DNA from: JADKFD01 sp050250665
Lineage (GTDB): Bacteria; Pseudomonadota; Gammaproteobacteria; Xanthomonadales; SZUA-5
Reading direction: 5' to 3'
NCBI GenBank assembly: GCA_050250665.1
Contig: JBFWOF010000005.1
Location: 83,173 to 147,172, forward strand
Length of the DNA stretch: 64,000 nt
In this document: one piece after another, positions 60,387 to 64,000 of the stretch
How positions within the stretch are numbered: position 1 is the first letter of the stretch
Layout of the letters: every line of letters begins with the position of its first letter
Notes under the pieces: model-generated
Databases searched by the model: none
The model's input: only the letters and a program-made list of their open reading frames with translations
What the model was told of the DNA's origin: nothing
Program-made: the position numbers and the translations under genes

Positions 60387-61793
60387 GTGCGACTGAGGAG
60401 CTTGAGCGGCCTGGATGCCGGTTTCCTGTACCTGGAGGCCGCTGGCACTCCGATGCACGTCGGCAGTCTGATGCTGCTGACCGCACCGAAGAAGCGCGGT
60501 TACGATTTCCACAGCGCGGTGCAAGCACTGATTGCGGAGCGCTTGCCCAAGGCCCGCGCGCTCAAACGGCAACTGGTCGAAGCGCCGCTGGAACTGGCGC
60601 ACCCGATGTGGAGCGAGGCTAGGCATCTGGATTTGGACGCCCACATCGTGCGCGTGCGCCTGCCGCGCCCCGGGAATGAAAGCCAGCTGCTGCGTTGCGT
60701 ATCCGAACTGCACGCCGAAATGCTGCCGCGCACTCGCCCGCTGTGGCAACTGGTGGTCATTGATGGCCTGGCCAGCGGCGAAGTGGCCCTTTATTCAAAA
60801 ATTCACCATGCGCTGCTCGACGGCCAGGGCGGCATTGCCCTCGCCCAGGCGCTGCTCGATGTGGAGTCTCATATTCCCAAGCCCCGGGGTCCGGACGACA
60901 CCTCGGCAGACGACGATTCGGCCCCGCGCAAGCGCGATCGCGCCAACACCGCGGTTCGGGCCACCGTGAACCAGTTTGCGCGCCTGATTCAGGCGGTACC
61001 GGCGACGCTGAAGATGGCGGGCCACGCACTCAGCGAGGCCGGCAGCCTGGTCGGACGATTGCGCGAAACCGTGCTGCTGGCGCCGAAGACCGCTCTCAAC
61101 GTCCACATTGGCCCTGAACGTGCCTTTGCGGTCGCCAGCTTCGATCTGGCCCGGATCAAGCGCATCACCAAGGCCTTCGGCGTCAGCTTGAACGACGTCG
61201 TGCTGGCGATGGTCGCGCACGCCCTGCGTGAATACCTGCGCAAGCACGAGGCACTGCCGGACGAAGCGATGGTGGTCGCCATGCCGATCTCCCTGCGCGG
61301 CGCCGGCGATGGCGAGGCCAACAATCAGGTTTCGATGGTCCAGTGCCCGCTGCCCACGCACATCACCAACGCTGTGCAGCGGCTGCGGGCGATCAACGAA
61401 TCCACGGCCGGCATCAAGAATCGCGTGGCCGCGGTCAAGGATCTGATACCGACCGACTTCCCGGGCCTGGCGGCGCCGATCTGGGCCTCCGGGCTGAGTC
61501 GACTGTGGGCTCGCGGCCGAATTTCGGAGCGCTTGCCGGCCCTGGCCAATCTGGTGGTTTCCAATGTTCCAGGACCCCCAGTTGATCTGTTTCTGGCCGG
61601 CGCCCGCCTGCGCCACTACTACCCGGTGTCGATCGTGACCCATGGTCTGGGCCTGAACATCACCGTACAGAGTTATGCCGGCAAGCTTGAGTTCGGCCTG
61701 ATCAGCGCCAGGGATGTGGTGGAGCGTCCGGACACCATCGCCCGGGGTCTGTCACGTGGACTGGACGCACTGGAACGGAGCATCAAGGAATGA
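60387..61793 (+). CDS. Wax ester synthase / diacylglycerol acyltransferase family protein
   Basis: 468 aa. Catalytic HHxxxDG motif H140-H141-A-L-L-D145-G146. Family blocks LRSLSGLDAGFLYLE and PLWQLVVIDGL near the N-terminus and LVVSNVPGPP near the C-terminus are present. Uses acyl-CoA to esterify fatty alcohols or diacylglycerol, making storage lipids. Start GTG at 60387 has AAGGA 11 bases before it; the open frame to 60147 is repeat sequence. Overlaps the next gene (ATGA), an alpha/beta hydrolase, so lipid turnover may be co-regulated. Confidence 0.9.
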   Translation: MRLRSLSGLDAGFLYLEAAGTPMHVGSLMLLTAPKKRGYDFHSAVQALIAERLPKARALKRQLVEAPLELAHPMWSEARHLDLDAHIVRVRLPRPGNESQLLRCVSELHAEMLPRTRPLWQLVVIDGLASGEVALYSKIHHALLDGQGGIALAQALLDVESHIPKPRGPDDTSADDDSAPRKRDRANTAVRATVNQFARLIQAVPATLKMAGHALSEAGSLVGRLRETVLLAPKTALNVHIGPERAFAVASFDLARIKRITKAFGVSLNDVVLAMVAHALREYLRKHEALPDEAMVVAMPISLRGAGDGEANNQVSMVQCPLPTHITNAVQRLRAINESTAGIKNRVAAVKDLIPTDFPGLAAPIWASGLSRLWARGRISERLPALANLVVSNVPGPPVDLFLAGARLRHYYPVSIVTHGLGLNITVQSYAGKLEFGLISARDVVERPDTIARGLSRGLDALERSIKE

Positions 61794-62599
61794 GTGTAGC
61801 CACAGCAAGGCAAAGCAAGGCCCAGCAAGGTCCGCAAGCCCCTTCGCGACTGTTGTTGGCGCTCGAGTCGCGCGCCGTATTCGAGTGGGCCTCCTTTGCA
61901 CTGGCGTGGCCCTGGCTGAAACGGGCCCCCAAAGGCGACGGTCACCCGGTGCTGGTGCTGCCGGGCCTGGTGGCGGGCGACAGCAGCACCTGGCCGCTGC
62001 GCCGCTTTCTGGAAGAACTCGGCTACGTGGCCTATCCGTGGAAGCTGGGGGTGAATGTCGGCCCGCGTGGCGAGACCGTACCCAAACTGCTGGCGCGCGT
62101 GCGCAATATTCACCGCAAGCATGGTCGCAAGGTCAGCGTGATTGGCTGGTCCCTGGGTGGCGCCATGGCCAGAGCGCTGGGTGCACGCATGCCTGATCAG
62201 GTGCGCAACGTGGTGACACTGGGCTCACCGGTGCAGCCGCATCCCCACGCCACCAATGCCTGGAAGATCTTCGAGGCTGTCAGCGGCTGGCGCAGTGATG
62301 ATCCGGAATTGCACGAAATGGCCAAGGCCAGCCCGCTGATGCCCAACACCTCGATCTTCAGCAAGGCCGACGGCATCGTCTCCTGGCGTGCCTCTCTGGC
62401 ACCAGAAACTCCGCATAGCGAAAACATCGAGATCGCTGCCAGCCACCTCGGTATCGGCGTCAATCCGCTGGCGCTGTGGGCGATTGCCGATCGTTTGTCA
62501 CAGCCCGAAGGTGACTGGAAACCCTTCGAGCGCGAGGGCGTGCTGCGCTGGCTGCTGTTCCGGCAGCCGCATCAGTTCCGCTTTGCGCAACTGCTCTGA
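61790..62599 (+). CDS. Alpha/beta hydrolase (lipase/esterase-like)
   Basis: 269 aa. Nucleophile elbow GWSLGG with Ser121; VLVLPGLVAGDSSTWPLRRFL holds the oxyanion strand; a His in IAASHLGIGVNP could be the catalytic base; Asp in KADGIVSWRA could be the acid. No signal peptide. Its start overlaps the WS/DGAT gene, so it probably acts on the same lipids (hydrolysis or remodelling), which is inference from position. Confidence 0.85.
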   Translation: MSVATARQSKAQQGPQAPSRLLLALESRAVFEWASFALAWPWLKRAPKGDGHPVLVLPGLVAGDSSTWPLRRFLEELGYVAYPWKLGVNVGPRGETVPKLLARVRNIHRKHGRKVSVIGWSLGGAMARALGARMPDQVRNVVTLGSPVQPHPHATNAWKIFEAVSGWRSDDPELHEMAKASPLMPNTSIFSKADGIVSWRASLAPETPHSENIEIAASHLGIGVNPLALWAIADRLSQPEGDWKPFEREGVLRWLLFRQPHQFRFAQLL

Positions 62600-63057
62600 G
62601 CAGCTGCGGTCCCAGGCTACCGACTTGGCGCAGCCCGTAGGGCGCGCAGCGCTCTCCGGGCGATGACGCGAAAAGCCCGGCGCATCGCCACGCGGCGCTC
62701 GCGGCCGACGCTTTGTGAATCAGGGCCCGGGGTAACGGACGTAGCGCGGCTCCGGCGCGCGTGGACTTTCGGGGGGCGTCAGCGGTTGCTCGCGCCGGCG
62801 GCCGCGACTGCGGCGGCCACAAGGCGCCGTGCCCCTCGCGTGCTCGGCCTCGGACACCAAAAATCTGGATGGCAAAGACCCGTCCTGATCCCAGCGCCCC
62901 CCAGGTTCAAGCCCCGCGCGCGCAGTCAGGCCGATACAAGCGCAGGCATTGGGCGGCCTTCTGCGCGATTTGTTCCCTGCTTCTGCAAACTCCCTCCACA
63001 GTTGCCGAGCACACTGTACTCACTGCCGAAGACATGATCGGCCGACTGGAGATCAGA
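62600..63057. other. Intergenic stretch of 458 bases without clear content
   Basis: GC-rich, with possible open frames on both strands that have no ribosome site and no family pattern. No terminator or repeat of the main families was recognised. It ends at the small Spy-like gene. Confidence 0.4.
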
Positions 63058-63396
63058 ATGACCCGACACTGGATACTGCTCGCAACCCTGCTGTTTGCCC
63101 CATTGCTTCAGGCCCAGCCAGCCCCCGAACGCGACCCCAGCCGCCTGCCACCACCGGTGGAGCACGTGCTGGAACAGTTGTCCCTGGATGCCGCCACTCG
63201 CACTCAGGTCAGAGAGACGCTGCTCCGCCAACGAGCCGAGCGTGAGCAGGCCGATGCCGGCTTGCGCGAGCGCCACCGCGCCGAGCTGGCGGCTTTGCTG
63301 ACGCCCGATCAGCTGGTGGCCCTTGATGCGGCGCGCCCGCAGCGCGGACATCGCGGTGGTGACGGCCGTCGCCCGCCGCCGCCGCGTGCACCCTGA
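63058..63396 (+). CDS. Small secreted Spy/CpxP-like protein
   Basis: 112 aa. Signal peptide MTRHWILLATLLFAPLLQAQ, a basic and helical middle (TQVRETLLRQRAEREQADAG) and the LTPDQL motif (LTxxQ) that marks the Spy/CpxP periplasmic chaperone group. The C-terminus is Gly/Arg/Pro-rich. GGAG is 8 bases before ATG 63058; ATG 63034 is less likely. It would be a periplasmic stress protein, perhaps of the kind controlled by BaeSR in enterics, but no binding site was found. Confidence 0.75.
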   Translation: MTRHWILLATLLFAPLLQAQPAPERDPSRLPPPVEHVLEQLSLDAATRTQVRETLLRQRAEREQADAGLRERHRAELAALLTPDQLVALDAARPQRGHRGGDGRRPPPPRAP

Positions 63397-63404
63397 GAAC
63401 CGGC

Positions 63405-64000
63405 CGAACTGCAGCGGAGCCTGCTCCGCCGCCCTGAAAGCGCAGACCCTGCCGAGCAAGCTCGGCACTACAAAGGCCTCGTACACCGCCGCTGTCGTAG
63501 AGCGGAGCTTGCTCCGCTGCTCTGGCTGGGCTTTGGCTCTTCCCGCCTGCCCGAACAGCACATCCTGCCGAGCAAGCTCGGCACTACAAAGGCCTCGTAC
63601 ACCGCCGCTGTCGTAGAGCGGAGCTTGCTCCGCTGCTCTGGCTGGGCTTTGGCCTTGGCTGTTCCCGCCTGCGCTCTACAAACCGTAGCGCCGCATCAGT
63701 GGGTAGGTTGGGCTAAGGCCGCAGGCCGTGCCCAACAATGTTGCGCCAGATCGTTGGGCACGGCCTGCGGCCTTTGCCCAACCTACGCCCTCGCCATTAC
63801 CTGTCCAAACGGCATTGGAGCCTGCTCGGCACTACAAAGTGCCTCATACACCGCCGCTGTCGTAGAGCAGAGCATGCTCCGCTGCTCTGGCTGGGCTTTG
63901 CTGTTCCCGCCTGCGCTCTACAAACCGTAGCGCCGCATCAGTGGGTAGGTTGGGCTAAGGCCGCAGGCCGTGCCCAACAAAGTTGCGCCAGATCATTGGG
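63405..64000. repeat. Block of repeats up to the window end
   Basis: Two near copies of a unit of about 120 bases (about 63455-63560 and 63570-63665) with GTAGAGCGGAGCTTGCTCCG, GGCTGGGCTTTGG and GCAAGCTCGGCACTACAAAG. GTAGGTTGGGCTAAGGCCGC...GTGCCCAACA and its inverted copy (63702-63786) follow, then a third partial unit (63815-63925) and a second GTAGGTTGGGC palindrome cut by the window end. No gene is seen. Confidence 0.8.

Overview
The window is about 64 kb of high-GC chromosomal DNA. It most likely comes from a gammaproteobacterium of the Xanthomonadales/Lysobacterales. The evidence is the minor-pilin order fimT-pilV-pilW-pilX-pilY1-pilE, the regulatory PTS cluster with HPr kinase beside rpoN, a transcarbamylase-based arginine cluster (ArgF' rather than ArgF), a bacterial kynurenine pair, and very many short dispersed palindromic repeats. 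No rRNA, CRISPR array, prophage or intact insertion sequence was seen.

Region by region. 1-1593: 5' part of a secreted or membrane sensor with beta-propeller repeats, cut by the window edge. 2003-6061 (minus strand): aspartate-type aminotransferase, membrane glutaredoxin, malate dehydrogenase, a small unknown protein and methylisocitrate lyase. 6516-10504: OmpW porin with a possible FNR-type site, and a large secreted BNR-repeat protein. 10669-20102: an arginine cluster argD-argF'-argB-argH-argG-(P-loop protein)-argC on the minus strand, with argR divergent and two probable ARG boxes between argD and argR. 20116-25305: NUDIX hydrolase, patatin, a DUF486 membrane protein, a HAMP-GGDEF-EAL protein and a PhnD-like binding protein. 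25374-27821: an FG-GAP beta-propeller protein. 28069-33397 (plus): kynU, kmo, trmJ, tesB and bpt. 33606-41017 (plus): type IV pilus minor pilins with PilY1. 41202-41277: tRNA-Thr(CGU). 41455-46463 (plus): guaB, a small membrane protein, guaA, tadA and orn. 47117-49470: a BaeSR-type two-component pair. 49602-56346 (minus): EI, HPr, EIIA-Man, RapZ, HprK, EIIA-Ntr, HPF and RpoN. 56776-59992 (minus): secF, secD and yajC. 60387-63396 (plus): wax ester synthase/DGAT-like acyltransferase, alpha/beta hydrolase and a small Spy-like secreted protein.

The most unusual part is the arginine cluster. From remembered family sequences, its ArgF' looks closer to Bacteroides N-succinylornithine carbamoyltransferase than to the Xanthomonas N-acetylornithine enzyme, with Ala in place of the acetyl-specificity Glu. 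The cluster has no N-acetylglutamate synthase and no deacylase that I can see, but it carries a P-loop protein resembling DUF1611/DgcN acyltransferases. I infer a possible N-acyl (perhaps N-succinyl) arginine pathway with a non-canonical first enzyme.

Intergenic space is dominated by several repeat families: GTAG-type REP palindromes, GTCATTGCGAG-type repeats, GTAGGTCACGTTGG-type palindromes, CCAGACAAGTCTGG and GTAGGTTGGGC palindromes, and purine-rich GGAAAAAGG tracts. Some form tandem arrays (4 x 31 bp, about 2.7 x 97 bp, and 3 x about 180 bp).
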